A program made the translations under genes and the position numbers. Of a stretch of DNA of 64,000 bases, positions 9,566-18,555 are shown one piece after another (the stretch's first letter is position 1; each line of letters starts with the position of its first letter). A model generated the notes under the pieces. It was given only the letters and a program-made list of their open reading frames with translations, made no database searches and was not told the DNA's origin. Source of the DNA: a sulfur-oxidizing endosymbiont of Gigantopelta aegis (GTDB taxonomy: Bacteria; Pseudomonadota; Gammaproteobacteria; GRL18); NCBI RefSeq assembly GCF_016097415.1, contig NZ_JAEHGE010000001.1, positions 3,087,157 through 3,151,156 on the forward strand. Reading direction: 5' to 3'.

Positions 9566-10171
9566 TCACTCTTCAACAGGAGAGTCATTTGATATTAATT
9601 TAGCAACAATTGCCGCGCCTATGTCCGACTGCGATAGCAATTCAACTTTCCGTCCCTGACTCAGATGAGTAATTTTGATCGTTATATCAGCGCGAGGTAA
9701 TACGCCATAGCCTTTTTCCGGCCATTCGATCAAGGCAATTGCCTGACCATCCAAGTAATCTCTGATCCCAAGATATTCCAGCTCTTCCGGATCATTTAAA
9801 CGATAGAGATCAAAATGATAAATTTTTTGGGCGATATTATTTTGAAAAATGCTATTTTGAGAAATACTATTTTTGGAAATACTACTTTGGAAAACATTAG
9901 TATGTTCTACTTTAGCTTCGCCTTCTAACTCATTGTAATTATAAATCAAATTATTTTCAAGTATGTCATTTTCAAGCATATAAGGCTCAACCACGGTAAA
10001 TGTGGGACTTTTTACTGCGCCTTCATGGCCTAATGCACGTAAAAAACCTCTGACTAGGGTTGTTTTACCCGCGCCTAAATCACCATCAAGATAAAGAATA
10101 ACACCCGGTATAATAGCCTTTGCCAATTGTGAGCCTAGCCCTATCATGGCCTTTTCATCTATAATTTGCAC
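9566..10171 (-). CDS. tsaE: tRNA t6A biosynthesis ATPase TsaE with a low-complexity insert
   Basis: TsaE is the P-loop ATPase that supports TsaB-TsaD in forming N6-threonylcarbamoyladenosine on tRNA. Walker A GDLGAGKTTLVRG and the segment SPTFTVVEPY are clear, as are YHFDLYRLNDPEELEYLG and ALIEWPEKG. I place the start at the GTG at 10171 (VQIIDEKAMIGLGSQLAKAI...), giving 201 residues. The longer reading frame to 10303 overlaps divergent queG and has no family similarity. Between VEPY and YHFDLYRL, where most TsaE proteins have only a few residues, there is an insert of about 50 residues rich in Asn, Ser, Gln and Ile. Confidence 0.9.
   Translation of the reverse strand: MQIIDEKAMIGLGSQLAKAIIPGVILYLDGDLGAGKTTLVRGFLRALGHEGAVKSPTFTVVEPYMLENDILENNLIYNYNELEGEAKVEHTNVFQSSISKNSISQNSIFQNNIAQKIYHFDLYRLNDPEELEYLGIRDYLDGQAIALIEWPEKGYGVLPRADITIKITHLSQGRKVELLSQSDIGAAIVAKLISNDSPVEE
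9838..9897. repeat. Four 15-bp degenerate tandem repeats inside tsaE
   Basis: Four consecutive 15-bp units of the type ATTTTGAGAAATACT encode, on the reverse strand, the pentapeptides VFQSS, ISKNS, ISQNS and IFQNN. They form the core of the tsaE insert. Because the unit is a multiple of three, copy-number change keeps the frame. Confidence 0.8.
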
Positions 10172-10214
10172 TTGAACAACCAATTGCTGATTAATTAAGA
10201 GCCTATTGTATTGA

Positions 10215-11342
10215 ATGACGCAAAAAAATAATACCCATAAACAAGTATCCCAAGAAGAACTTTGTGCGCCAGAGAATCTCATTGCGCTGGTCAAAAAGAT
10301 CAAACAATGGGGACTGGAACTCGGTTTTCAGGCTATAGGTATAACCGATACCGACTTAACCATTGCTGAACAACGCTTTAATGTCTGGTTAGAGCAACAA
10401 ATGCACGGCTCGATGGAATACATGTCACGCCATGGCACGAAACGCACTCGCCCTGCTGAACTAGAGCAAGGCACTTTGAGTATTATTTCTGTGCGCATGG
10501 ATTATTTCCCCGAAGATCCGGAACTTGCCATTGGCTTACTAGAGAAAGCGGAGCAAGGCTATATTGCCCGTTATAGCTTGGGCAGAGACTATCACAAAGT
10601 GGTAAGAAAACGCCTGCAAACACTGGCAAAAAAACTGGAACAGGAAATTGGTGCCTTTGGCTACCGAGTATTTACCGATAGCGCCCCCGTATTGGAAAAA
10701 CCCCTCGCAGAAAAAGCAGGGATTGGCTGGATTGGTAAGCATTCCAATGTACTTCAGGAAAAAACCGGCTCGTGGTTTTTTCTGGGGGAAATTTTTACCA
10801 ACTTACCTCTGCCCATTGATACCCCCGCAGTCAATCACTGTGGCAATTGTACCAAGTGTATTGATGTCTGTCCCACTCAGGCTATTGTTGAACCTTATGT
10901 GGTGGATTCACGGCGTTGCATTTCCTATTTGACCATTGAGTCCCATCAGGCAATTCCCGTGGAATTACGACCATTGATGGGAAATCGCATTTATGGCTGT
11001 GATGATTGCCAGCTCTTTTGCCCCTGGAATCGTTTTTCTCAACAAACCGTTGAAAGCGATTATTTTGCCCGTGGTGATCTGGCCAGTCCACAATTAATTG
11101 ATTTGTTTCTCTGGTCAGAAAGTGAATTTTTAAAACAGACCGAGGGTACTGCCATTCGCCGAATTGGCCATGAATCATGGCTAAGAAATATTGCCGTTGC
11201 ACTGGGTAATTGCCTTGCTAAACCAAACACCACTGAAACTGCACAGAAGACAGCCATTATTGATGCCTTAAATAAACAACTGGGACACCCTTCTGAGTTA
11301 GTAAAAGAACATGTTATCTGGGCACTTGCTCAACAACAATAA
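10215..11342 (+). CDS. queG: Epoxyqueuosine reductase QueG
   Basis: A 375-residue iron-sulfur and cobalamin-dependent enzyme that performs the last step of queuosine synthesis, reducing epoxyqueuosine in tRNA. Two [4Fe-4S] motifs are visible: CGNCTKCIDVCPTQAI and CDDCQLFCPWN. The N-terminal part contains the DUF1730 region, with MEYMSRHGTKRTRPAEL and DYHKVVRKRL. The C-terminal region has HEAT-like helices. It is divergent from tsaE. A pfkB-family gene follows 18 bp downstream and is probably co-transcribed. Confidence 0.95.
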   Translation: MTQKNNTHKQVSQEELCAPENLIALVKKIKQWGLELGFQAIGITDTDLTIAEQRFNVWLEQQMHGSMEYMSRHGTKRTRPAELEQGTLSIISVRMDYFPEDPELAIGLLEKAEQGYIARYSLGRDYHKVVRKRLQTLAKKLEQEIGAFGYRVFTDSAPVLEKPLAEKAGIGWIGKHSNVLQEKTGSWFFLGEIFTNLPLPIDTPAVNHCGNCTKCIDVCPTQAIVEPYVVDSRRCISYLTIESHQAIPVELRPLMGNRIYGCDDCQLFCPWNRFSQQTVESDYFARGDLASPQLIDLFLWSESEFLKQTEGTAIRRIGHESWLRNIAVALGNCLAKPNTTETAQKTAIIDALNKQLGHPSELVKEHVIWALAQQQ

Positions 11343-11360
11343 TTCAAGGATTCATCGATT

Positions 11361-12230
11361 ATGGCTAATATTTTATGCACTGGCATCGCCACTTTGGATA
11401 TCATCAATACCGTGGAAAACTATCCTGCTGAAGACGATGAAATTCGGATTATTGCACATGAGAAGCGCCGAGGCGGCAATGCCACTAATACCGCCGTGGT
11501 TCTAAGTCAACTAGGTCATCAATGTCATTGGGCGGGCACTTTAGCCAATGACAGTGATCAACATATCATTCTGTCAGAGCTACAAGCATTTAATATTAAT
11601 TATGACTATTGTGATTTTCAGGCTCAGGGTAAAATTCCTACCTCCTATATCACTCTTAGTCAGGAGACTGGCTCAAGAACCATTTGCCATTATCGAGACT
11701 TAGCTGAGCTCACATTTAATGCCTTTAAAAAAATTAATTTACAGGCATTTGACTGGTTTCATTTTGAAGGCAGAAATATCAAGCAGACAATGCAAATGAT
11801 GCAATGGTGTAAACAACAATACCCTGACATCCCACTGTCAGTAGAAATTGAAAAACCATGCGAAGCCATCTGTTCATTATTTTCCTTTGCTGATATTATC
11901 TTCTTTTCTCAAAGCTATGCTCACTCATTGAACTACACCTCTGCACATGACTTATGCCAGAGCATTGGCAAGCAATACCCGGAAAAAATCATTAGCTGTG
12001 CTTGGGGGAAAGACGGTGCAGGTGCTTCGTTGCAAGAGCAATATGTTTGGCAAAAAGCCGTAGTCATCAAGGCCATTGATACACTCGCAGCCGGAGATGT
12101 GTTTAACGCAGCAATGATCGACCAACAACTTAAAAAAACATCTTTAAAAAGCAGTCTACAATATGCCTGTCAACTGGCGGCTAATAAATGCCAGCGTCAG
12201 GGTATTACAAAATTAAGCAGAAGAAATTAA
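11361..12230 (+). CDS. PfkB-family carbohydrate kinase
   Basis: A 289-residue ribokinase-fold sugar kinase. The N-terminal substrate motif region reads GGNATNTAVVLSQLG. The C-terminal ATP/anion-hole signature is DTLAAGDVFNAA, which matches DTxGAGDxF except that Ala replaces the first Gly; the catalytic Asp is kept. It resembles the ketohexokinase-like branch (short, about 290 residues). The substrate cannot be assigned. It follows queG closely and is likely in the same transcript. Confidence 0.85.
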   Translation: MANILCTGIATLDIINTVENYPAEDDEIRIIAHEKRRGGNATNTAVVLSQLGHQCHWAGTLANDSDQHIILSELQAFNINYDYCDFQAQGKIPTSYITLSQETGSRTICHYRDLAELTFNAFKKINLQAFDWFHFEGRNIKQTMQMMQWCKQQYPDIPLSVEIEKPCEAICSLFSFADIIFFSQSYAHSLNYTSAHDLCQSIGKQYPEKIISCAWGKDGAGASLQEQYVWQKAVVIKAIDTLAAGDVFNAAMIDQQLKKTSLKSSLQYACQLAANKCQRQGITKLSRRN

Positions 12231-12300
12231 GTTGTTAAAATACTTGAGAAAAACACTAAAAAGCGGTATTCTAAGTGGTTGAATTCATAATAAAAAAACC

Positions 12301-12339
12301 ATAATATAAACACATAATATAAACACATAATATAAACAC
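12301..12339. repeat. Three exact 13-bp direct repeats upstream of an SCP2-like gene
   Basis: The 13-bp unit ATAATATAAACAC occurs three times in a row, ending 22 bp before the next ATG. Each unit contains a TATAAA/TAATAT -10-like string. It may be a slippage array inside the promoter region. Confidence 0.75.
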
Positions 12340-12361
12340 ATAGTACAGGCGAAACAATTTA

Positions 12362-12769
12362 ATGAATGAGTTATTTTCTGAATCTTGGATAAGTTCATTG
12401 GGAGATGAATGGAATAATGATCCTTTGATTGTTGATCCCTTAAATAAGGCTGGTTTCTCTTCCAAAATATCCTATGGTTTTATTGGTGATGAACACCCCA
12501 AGTGCCTACTGGATATTGTTAATGGAAAAATCGTCAATGCAGCTTTGTATAGTGATGAAAAAATTGATTGGGATTTGCGTGCTGACAAAAAAAATTGGGA
12601 AAAATGGATTTCCAAGGGCTTCGGTCTGACCAAATTAGGCCCTGCTGTGGCCACACGTTCCTTACAGTTTGCTCAGGGTGATTATCGTCAAATGATCCGC
12701 AATCCTTTACTAAGCAGACCCTTTTTACGCCACTTTGTATTAATGACCAAGCTTGGTACTACCTATTAA
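12362..12769 (+). CDS. Small protein, possible SCP2 sterol-transfer-like domain
   Basis: A 135-residue soluble protein without signal peptide or membrane segment. The pattern LLDIVNGKIVNA followed by an acidic DWDLRADKKNWEKW segment and a C-terminal GDYRQMIRNPLLSRPF stretch resembles SCP2-type lipid-binding proteins. I infer this from pattern only. The start ATG at 12362 opens with MNELFSESWISSLG. It is read alone between the pfkB-family gene and nadA. Function is unknown. Confidence 0.6.
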   Translation: MNELFSESWISSLGDEWNNDPLIVDPLNKAGFSSKISYGFIGDEHPKCLLDIVNGKIVNAALYSDEKIDWDLRADKKNWEKWISKGFGLTKLGPAVATRSLQFAQGDYRQMIRNPLLSRPFLRHFVLMTKLGTTY

Positions 12770-12923
12770 GGCAAATATTACACTTTAATAAGCACCTATT
12801 TTGCTCAAGGGACAAGCTATCAACTATCCCAATTGAGTCCATTCTCATCTGGACTCAATTATAAATTCAATAGATAATAATTATTTCCATTGACCATCAA
12901 CATAAAGCGCTCTTAGTAAAAAT

Positions 12924-13976
12924 ATGAGTAAACAAGTCACAATTAATTGGAGCGAGAGCGTTCCAAGCACCGATGAAATTGAGCGCAGCAAACCAACTAT
13001 CAGCAGTGCTCAACAAGATCAACTCATCGCCCGCATTAAACACTTACTGATTGAGCAAAATGCGGTATTAGTCGCACATTATTACACCGACCCGATATTA
13101 CAACAATTAGCCGATGAAACCGGTGGCTGTGTGTCTGATTCACTGGAAATGGCACGCTTTGGCAAGGCCAGTCCAGCCAACAAAATCATTGTTGCCGGGG
13201 TTCGCTTTATGGGTGAAACAGCAAAAATTCTGTCCCCGGAAAAAAGCGTTTATATGCCCAATCTAGAGGCCACTTGTTCATTGGATCTCGGCTGTGCGGC
13301 AGAAGATTTCATTCCCTTTTGTGATGCCCACCCGGATCATACCGTCGTGGTTTACGCCAATACCAGCGCTAAAGTTAAAGCGCGTGCTGACTGGGTTGTC
13401 ACTTCCGGTATTGCCACTAAAGTGATCGAACATCTAGCCAGTGAAGGTAAAAAAATTCTTTGGGCGCCCGATCGTCACTTAGGCAAATATATTCAAAGTA
13501 TTACCAATGCCGATATGTTGCTTTGGCAAGCCTCTTGTATTGTTCATGATGAGTTTCGTGCTGACGCTCTCTTAACACTAAAAGAAAAGCATCCCGATGC
13601 CAAAGTGCTGGTGCATCCTGAATCGCCTTATACTGTCGTTGAGATGGCCGATGTCGTCGGTTCGACTACTCAGCTAATTAGTGCGGTACAAAACATGCCC
13701 GAAAAAACATTTATTGTTGCCACAGATAACCGTATTTTTTATAAAATGCAACAATCTGCACCGGACAAAATACTCATTGAAGCCCCTACCGGTGGTGCGG
13801 GAGCGACCTGTACCATGTGCGCCCATTGTTCATGGATGGCGATGAATACGCTACAGGGAATTTTAGAGGTGTTAGAGCAAGGCAGTAATGAAGTCACTGT
13901 TGCTGAAGAGGTGCGCCTAAAAGCCTTTGAATCAACGCAACGCTTATTGGACTTCGCTGCTTCAATCAAAAAGTAA
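12924..13976 (+). CDS. nadA: Quinolinate synthase NadA
   Basis: A 350-residue enzyme of NAD synthesis that condenses iminoaspartate with dihydroxyacetone phosphate to quinolinate using a [4Fe-4S] cluster. Family hallmarks are [19 protein letters not shown] near residue 50, the cluster cysteines in [11 protein letters not shown] and in [13 protein letters not shown] near the C-terminus, and the HPESPYTV segment. Length is normal. The start ATG is followed by the usual long N-terminal extension before the first triplicated domain. Confidence 0.96.
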   Translation: MSKQVTINWSESVPSTDEIERSKPTISSAQQDQLIARIKHLLIEQNAVLVAHYYTDPILQQLADETGGCVSDSLEMARFGKASPANKIIVAGVRFMGETAKILSPEKSVYMPNLEATCSLDLGCAAEDFIPFCDAHPDHTVVVYANTSAKVKARADWVVTSGIATKVIEHLASEGKKILWAPDRHLGKYIQSITNADMLLWQASCIVHDEFRADALLTLKEKHPDAKVLVHPESPYTVVEMADVVGSTTQLISAVQNMPEKTFIVATDNRIFYKMQQSAPDKILIEAPTGGAGATCTMCAHCSWMAMNTLQGILEVLEQGSNEVTVAEEVRLKAFESTQRLLDFAASIKK

Positions 13977-13999
13977 GTCATTTGATTACTAAGACTTAA

Positions 14000-14821
14000 T
14001 CATAGGGCAATTTCTTTAATAAAACCGTCATTGATCCAATTTTGCATAAAGCCTACCGCCCGAAGTGCGGCATTTTGCTCATCGACCCATTCACAAATAC
14101 CACTACAAACAGCTGAAAAGTCTGCCCCTGACATCATCGCATCCATTGCCCAGGCTTCATCAACATCCATAGAACGATATAAGCTGAGTAAATCCTTGTT
14201 GCGCCAAAGACACCAAGCAATCGGATAATCATTTTTTTCAATGTCGATTTTTGGCTCTTCTTTATCAATCACTTGCCATAATTGCGGCACATTATGAGTC
14301 AGATCAATTCGTTTAAGGCTTGGATGAAAGATAAACTTTATTTGTGGCCATAATTGCGGTTCAAATTGCTGTAAATCATCCAAAGTCATTAACTTACTAT
14401 CAGCGGCATCAAACACATCTCTCAATAACCATTCAAATTCAGCCATTTCTGACAAAATGGTTTGTGCCTGATAGTCAGGACTGTATGTTAAAAAATCACT
14501 CATCTGATGACCAAAATAACGTAAAGAGTAATGTCTGGATGGATTGGCCTCAAGATAAGCCGTGCCTAGCTGAAAAAAAGCTTCATCTCCCAACAAAGTA
14601 TTCAAGGCAGGGAAATTTTCTTCTAAGGCTTCGACCAATCGAAAACGGTAAGCATTGGCATAAATAGCCAAGCGTGTTTCTACCGGCACTTTTACAGTGC
14701 CCGTTACCGATTGTTTGATCAATGGATCAGCTTCTTGTAACCAACTCAGCATTTGCTGTTGCAAAGTACGCAGAGGTGAGGAGTTGACGGAAAGAGTCTC
14801 TTTAACTGTAATCTCATTCAT
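14000..14821 (-). CDS. bufC: DUF2063 partner of the bufferin system (BufC/HvfC)
   Basis: A 273-residue protein with the DUF2063 N-terminal domain. LQQQMLSWL leads into a helix with RLAIYANAYRFRLVEALEENFPAL, followed by YLEANPSRHYSLRYFGHQMSDFL. In MNIO operons this protein is the partner that presents the precursor peptide to the MNIO enzyme. It overlaps bufB by 4 bp (ATGA-type overlap at 14818-14821), so the two are translationally coupled. Confidence 0.88.
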   Translation of the reverse strand: MNEITVKETLSVNSSPLRTLQQQMLSWLQEADPLIKQSVTGTVKVPVETRLAIYANAYRFRLVEALEENFPALNTLLGDEAFFQLGTAYLEANPSRHYSLRYFGHQMSDFLTYSPDYQAQTILSEMAEFEWLLRDVFDAADSKLMTLDDLQQFEPQLWPQIKFIFHPSLKRIDLTHNVPQLWQVIDKEEPKIDIEKNDYPIAWCLWRNKDLLSLYRSMDVDEAWAMDAMMSGADFSAVCSGICEWVDEQNAALRAVGFMQNWINDGFIKEIAL

Positions 14822-15792
14822 AGGCTAAGTCTTTGTTCGTTTGCTAACCTAGCATTTTCAGACTGAGACGGATAATCCGACACCTTTACTGTCGGAATTT
14901 TTGCTTGTAAATTTTTAACTAAGTCAGCAGAGTGACCCTGCTGCAAAACCTGAGCTGATATTGCTCTTGCCAGCTTCAATTCCTGCAATAATTCATCCAA
15001 CTCGGGAATATTATCATCCCGCTCAATCATAAATGTCGTCTCGCCAAAACGTTCGACCGCTTTGGCATACAATTCCCATACTGGATCACAAACGGGCATA
15101 TCATGGGTATCAATCACATAGTCACCATAATCACTATGGCCGGCCAAATGGAATTGTTGTACTCGGTGTTGAGGAATTGACAATAAATAATCCAGTGGAT
15201 TAAATTCATGGTTTACCGATGAAACGTAGATATTGTTGATATCCAACAATAATAAGCAATCTGCCCGCTCAGCCAGTTCCGTTAAGAATTCCCACTCTGT
15301 CATCTCTGATTGTTTGTAACTCACATAACTGGAAACATTTTCAATCAACATACGACAACCGAGAAAGTCCTGCACCTGAGAGATGCGTTCAGCAACGTGT
15401 TTGATGCTTTCTTCAGTATAGGGCAGCGGCAGGAGATCATGAGCATTGCTCCCATTGGTGCCTGTCCAACATAAATGATCCGACAACCAGTGGGCATTAA
15501 GCTGTTCTTTTAAGGCTTTTATTTGCCCCAAATAGTGTTTATCCAATGGTTCCGTATTACCAATATTCATTGAGACACCATGCATCACCATGGGATACTG
15601 TTCAGCAATTTGCTGCAAAAAATAAAGTGGTTTACCACCGGGTATTAAATAATTTTCGGTAAGGACTTCGAACCAGTCGATATTGAGGGGGGATGATTCT
15701 TTATTTGTATTCGAATCGATAATAGTTTGATAGTGTTCTTTTCTTAAGCCAAGGCCAAAACCCAGCCCCGGGTATTTTTTGCTTGTATCCAT
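14818..15792 (-). CDS. bufB: MNIO (DUF692) multinuclear non-heme iron oxygenase BufB
   Basis: A 324-residue TIM-barrel enzyme of the DUF692/MNIO family. It contains GLGFGLGLRKEHYQ at the start, WFEVLTENYL, the metal-ligand segments HGVSMNIG and SDHLCWTG, LIENVSSYVSY, LLLDINNIYVSS, QFHLAGH and DTHDMPVCDPVWELY. MNIO enzymes modify cysteines of small precursors; in bufferin operons they convert Cys to thiooxazole-type copper ligands. The gene lies between the Cys-rich precursor bufA2 and bufC. The start ATG at 15792 is preceded by about 100 bp holding a hairpin. Confidence 0.93.
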   Translation of the reverse strand: MDTSKKYPGLGFGLGLRKEHYQTIIDSNTNKESSPLNIDWFEVLTENYLIPGGKPLYFLQQIAEQYPMVMHGVSMNIGNTEPLDKHYLGQIKALKEQLNAHWLSDHLCWTGTNGSNAHDLLPLPYTEESIKHVAERISQVQDFLGCRMLIENVSSYVSYKQSEMTEWEFLTELAERADCLLLLDINNIYVSSVNHEFNPLDYLLSIPQHRVQQFHLAGHSDYGDYVIDTHDMPVCDPVWELYAKAVERFGETTFMIERDDNIPELDELLQELKLARAISAQVLQQGHSADLVKNLQAKIPTVKVSDYPSQSENARLANEQRLSL

Positions 15793-15834
15793 AACGCAGT
15801 TTCTTACTCGTTTAATCCTAAAGTTTAGGATAAC

Positions 15835-15863
15835 ACATTCCCGTGCACACGCATGGGAATGTG
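15835..15863. terminator. Hairpin between bufA2 and bufB
   Basis: ACATTCCCGTG and CACGCATGGGAATGT pair around a short loop. It sits 27 bp after the bufA2 stop in the direction of transcription (leftward) and before bufB. There is no long T-run, so partial attenuation or mRNA-end protection, setting precursor above enzyme, is more likely than full termination. This is inference. Confidence 0.5.
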
Positions 15864-15889
15864 ATATAACAAGGTATAAAGTTCAGAGA

Positions 15890-16150
15890 TTAACCTGCAA
15901 CTTTACCACCTTTATCAGAACAATCTTTAGGACTGGCTTCTACCCAGCCCTGACCTTTACAGCTGTTCTGACCCTTACAAGAATTGGTCGCTGTAGCACA
16001 AGCCGCACTCCCTTTACAAGAATTGATACCACTACATTTCACCATGCCTTCGGCTGGTGCTGCAACAGCAGATGCAGTGAAACCGGTTGCCATAAGAGCA
16101 GCTGCTGCAGCGGCAATAGCCGCGCCTGATAATGCTTTACTTGTGTTCAT
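15890..16150 (-). CDS. bufA2: BufA2-type periplasmic bufferin precursor
   Basis: An 86-residue Cys-rich secreted peptide. Residues 1-30 are a signal peptide (basic start, Ala-rich core, AVAAPA cleavage region). The mature part has spaced cysteines in the repeating pattern C-x-GxNSCKG, SAAC, TNSCKGQNSCKGQGW and KDCSDKGGK. This matches bufferin precursors of the BufA2 type, which are modified by the MNIO enzyme and bind copper in the periplasm. It is the first gene of the bufA2-bufB-bufC operon. Confidence 0.88.
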   Translation of the reverse strand: MNTSKALSGAAIAAAAAALMATGFTASAVAAPAEGMVKCSGINSCKGSAACATATNSCKGQNSCKGQGWVEASPKDCSDKGGKVAG

Positions 16151-16184
16151 ATTTAATATTCCTTATTTAATCATTAAATTTATT

Positions 16185-16253
16185 TTATACTGAATTGAAG
16201 GATTGGCTGGTTTTAAAATACATGCCAACTGTTTCAAGTTAAATTCAGTATAA
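16185..16253. promoter_or_regulatory. Inverted repeat upstream of bufA2
   Basis: TTATACTGAATT (16185-16196) is repeated inverted as AAATTCAGTATAA (16241-16253). The pair lies 35-103 bp upstream of the bufA2 start, on the promoter side of the operon. It could be an operator for a metal-responsive regulator or simply a hairpin in the leader. Confidence 0.4.
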
Positions 16254-16396
16254 TTGATATATATCACGAAACAATCGCGGAAACTACGTAGTTTTGTCAC
16301 ATTATTACTCATTTACGCTAAATTTATGGAATTTAGTCATGCTTTTGGTGGATAATGAGACTTAATTAGCATTGATAGTTTAACTAAAAGCAGCTT

Positions 16397-17440
16397 ATGA
16401 ATAACGAATTATTTGCCTCAAAAGAACAATTTCGCCATGCTTTTGAACAAGGTTTGGTCAACTTGCTGGATCATGATGGTCTGGGGATTTTTATCCTAGT
16501 ATTAGCCAATGCCAGTTTTGATCAGCATGTGCATGATTATACCCATGAAGCCCTATTGCACAAATACCATGAACTGACTAAAAAATACCGTTTTTTAATC
16601 CAAGATGGGCAATTACTCACAGAACCCGAAGATGATATTTTGGTCTTTTTAAAGCTTATGGCCATGGGTTTTGACAAGGTGAGTCAAACTGAGTTTCGCC
16701 ACACTGAGCAATGGGAACTGCAATTTAACCACATACGTTCACTCAGACCCGCTCGGATCAGCAAAAATATCATTGATGGCATCCATCTGGAATTCGACCC
16801 CGATGGCTTTCATTTTAATAAACCTTTTTTACAAAAAGAAAGTTATTGGAATGGCATCATGAATGGCAAACATTTAGATATTTTTTATAATAAATTTCCT
16901 TTTGCCCGCTTTCATTCGCTCCTCGTACCAGAAAAAGAGAGTGCACTGGCACAGTATTTAACGCCAAACTACCATGAATATATCTGGCAAATAACAGCAC
17001 AGCTCGGTGAGACCTTGCCCGGCATAGGTATGGCCTATAATTCCTATGGCGCATTTTCATCCATCAATCACCTACATTTTCACCTCTTCATTAAAGATCA
17101 CCCCTTACCGGTCACCGATTCGGTCTGGACTCACAATGGCGGAGAGAAAGACTATCCCATCACCTGTCGGGTCTTTGATGATATGCATGAGGCCTGGCGG
17201 TTTATTGATAGCCTGCATCAGCAACAAATCAGTTATAATCTTATTTATCAGCCGGGCATTATTTATTGTCTGCCTCGTCAGCTACAAGGTACTTATCCTG
17301 ATGCCAGTTGGAGTAGTGGCTTTGCCTGGTATGAGGTGAGCGGTGGTTTTACCACCTTTAATCACACCCAATTTACAGATTTAGACTGCCAGCAACTGGA
17401 ACGAGAGCTATCGCACTTAAAAATCGAGCTTGAGACTTGA
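16397..17440 (+). CDS. HIT-superfamily phosphorylase/nucleotidyltransferase-like protein
   Basis: A 347-residue cytoplasmic protein. The C-terminal half has INHLHFHLFI (about residue 218), the HxHxH core of the HIT/GalT superfamily. The segment FPFARFHSLLVPEK before it and AYNSYGAFSSINHLHFH match the GDP-galactose phosphorylase/ATP adenylyltransferase branch. The substrate is probably a nucleotide sugar or dinucleotide, but the family placement is the limit of what I can say. It is divergent from the bufferin operon. Confidence 0.72.
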   Translation: MNNELFASKEQFRHAFEQGLVNLLDHDGLGIFILVLANASFDQHVHDYTHEALLHKYHELTKKYRFLIQDGQLLTEPEDDILVFLKLMAMGFDKVSQTEFRHTEQWELQFNHIRSLRPARISKNIIDGIHLEFDPDGFHFNKPFLQKESYWNGIMNGKHLDIFYNKFPFARFHSLLVPEKESALAQYLTPNYHEYIWQITAQLGETLPGIGMAYNSYGAFSSINHLHFHLFIKDHPLPVTDSVWTHNGGEKDYPITCRVFDDMHEAWRFIDSLHQQQISYNLIYQPGIIYCLPRQLQGTYPDASWSSGFAWYEVSGGFTTFNHTQFTDLDCQQLERELSHLKIELET

Positions 17441-17547
17441 TTTTACAGCTGATTATCTCCATATTTACAATTGGTTTTAGAAAAAAAGTAGAAAAAACAG
17501 AATTTTTTTGTAACTATTCAGCTTATTGAAAAGTATCAATAGAGTAT

Positions 17548-17653
17548 CAGGTTGAAGCGCTTGTCTTTACAGGGTTTTGAAAATAGGGATATTTTCATAA
17601 AGCGTCACATGGATGTGCTTGAGCGTCCCTGTAAAGGCAAGCGCTTCAACCTG
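17548..17653. repeat. Long palindromic intergenic element
   Basis: The left arm CAGGTTGAAGCGCTTG-t-CTTTACAGGG (17548-17574) is mirrored by CCCTGTAAAG-g-CAAGCGCTTCAACCTG (to 17653). About 27 bp per arm pair almost perfectly across a loop of about 50 bp. It lies in the gap between two rightward genes and has no coding content. It resembles a MITE or REP-like element. Confidence 0.8.
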
Positions 17654-17713
17654 GTACGAGTTATACTGAACAGTTACTATTTTAAGTAAAATTTAAGTAT
17701 AAAGAGTCCTATT

Positions 17714-18055
17714 ATGTCATTCGGTAATGCCCGTGGTTCAATGCTGCGTAAAATTAAAACCCCTGAAGAATTCATCAGCATGGTGAAAGAACTCAGAGAA
17801 GATGTCTTCGACTTCCGTGAAGCCTGTGAATACGCCCCTGACGAAATGGGTCGTGCTGGTTTATTAGTTGAGCCTTTAGAAGTCGTCGTTGAAGCCTTAT
17901 ACCAGTCCTTTGTTGATGGTACTTATGAGTTTAAAGACGAAGACCTACCTTATATGACCATTGTTAAAGAAAACAATTACACCCAGCTTCTGCCCATGTT
18001 GCACCTACTTAAAGAAGTCAACCGTATCCACCGTGAAGGCTTGGATATCGACTAG
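17714..18055 (+). CDS. Conserved hypothetical protein
   Basis: A 113-residue, acidic, mostly helical soluble protein, without signal or motif that I recognise. Its coding character is good. It is followed after 3 bp by the zinc-ribbon membrane protein, so the two are probably one transcript. Function unknown. Confidence 0.75.
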   Translation: MSFGNARGSMLRKIKTPEEFISMVKELREDVFDFREACEYAPDEMGRAGLLVEPLEVVVEALYQSFVDGTYEFKDEDLPYMTIVKENNYTQLLPMLHLLKEVNRIHREGLDID

Positions 18056-18058
18056 GCC

Positions 18059-18277
18059 ATGAAGACAGAAGCCCCCAAGCCAACACAGGACGAACAACAT
18101 TTTTGTAGCCATTGCGGCAATGAAATAGAAGCTGATGCAGGCAGTTGTCCGATCTGTAATGCCCCAACCCACTTCCATGGTAAAGACTGGCAGAAAAAAA
18201 CCCCAAGAAATTTTATCTATTATTTTATTGGTGTGGTTATTTTCTGCGTTTTAGTCATTATTATTGCTCCTCGGTAA
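18059..18277 (+). CDS. Small zinc-ribbon membrane protein
   Basis: A 72-residue protein with an N-terminal zinc ribbon (CSHCG...CPIC, residues about 16-34) and one C-terminal transmembrane helix (IYYFIGVVIFCVLVIII). The topology suggests a membrane-tethered cytoplasmic zinc finger. It follows the 113-residue hypothetical gene at 3 bp and precedes tRNA-Ala. Confidence 0.75.
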   Translation: MKTEAPKPTQDEQHFCSHCGNEIEADAGSCPICNAPTHFHGKDWQKKTPRNFIYYFIGVVIFCVLVIIIAPR

Positions 18278-18308
18278 TAGCACTGAGCAAGAAATCTGCA
18301 TTTTTTTC

Positions 18309-18337
18309 TAGACAAAAGGCTCACATCCCAGTATCAT
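18309..18337 (+). promoter_or_regulatory. Likely promoter of tRNA-Ala
   Basis: TAGACA, 17 bp, TATCAT: both hexamers are close to the sigma-70 consensus, and the -10 ends 15 bp before the tRNA 5' end. Confidence 0.55.
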
Positions 18338-18352
18338 ACTCGCTTGTTGTTC

Positions 18353-18428
18353 GGGGCTATAGCTCAGCTGGGAGAGCGCTTCGCTGGCAGCGAAGAGGTC
18401 AGGAGTTCGATCCTCCTTAGCTCCACCA
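18353..18428 (+). tRNA. tRNA-Ala (anticodon GGC)
   Basis: The 73-nt cloverleaf begins GGGGCTATAGCTCAGC and pairs with TAGCTCC at its 3' end. The anticodon arm is TTCGC-TGGCAGC-type with GGC in the loop, and the T-arm is AGGAGTTCGATCCTCC. The 3' CCA is genomically encoded (18426-18428). Confidence 0.95.
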
Positions 18429-18555
18429 AACAACTTTTTCTACAAGTACTTTTTACAAGCGCTAAAATTTACAAGCACCAAAACTAGCTGTTTTCACAGC
18501 GAAGAGACCTTTGATAACTTATTTTAAACTTTAAATAAGCTTTTTCAAAATATAT

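Noticed and set aside
10172..10303. Longer N-terminus for TsaE starting MIFLTSAMRF
   Set aside because: It overlaps divergent queG by 89 bp and has no TsaE similarity; the GTG at 10171 fits the family start.
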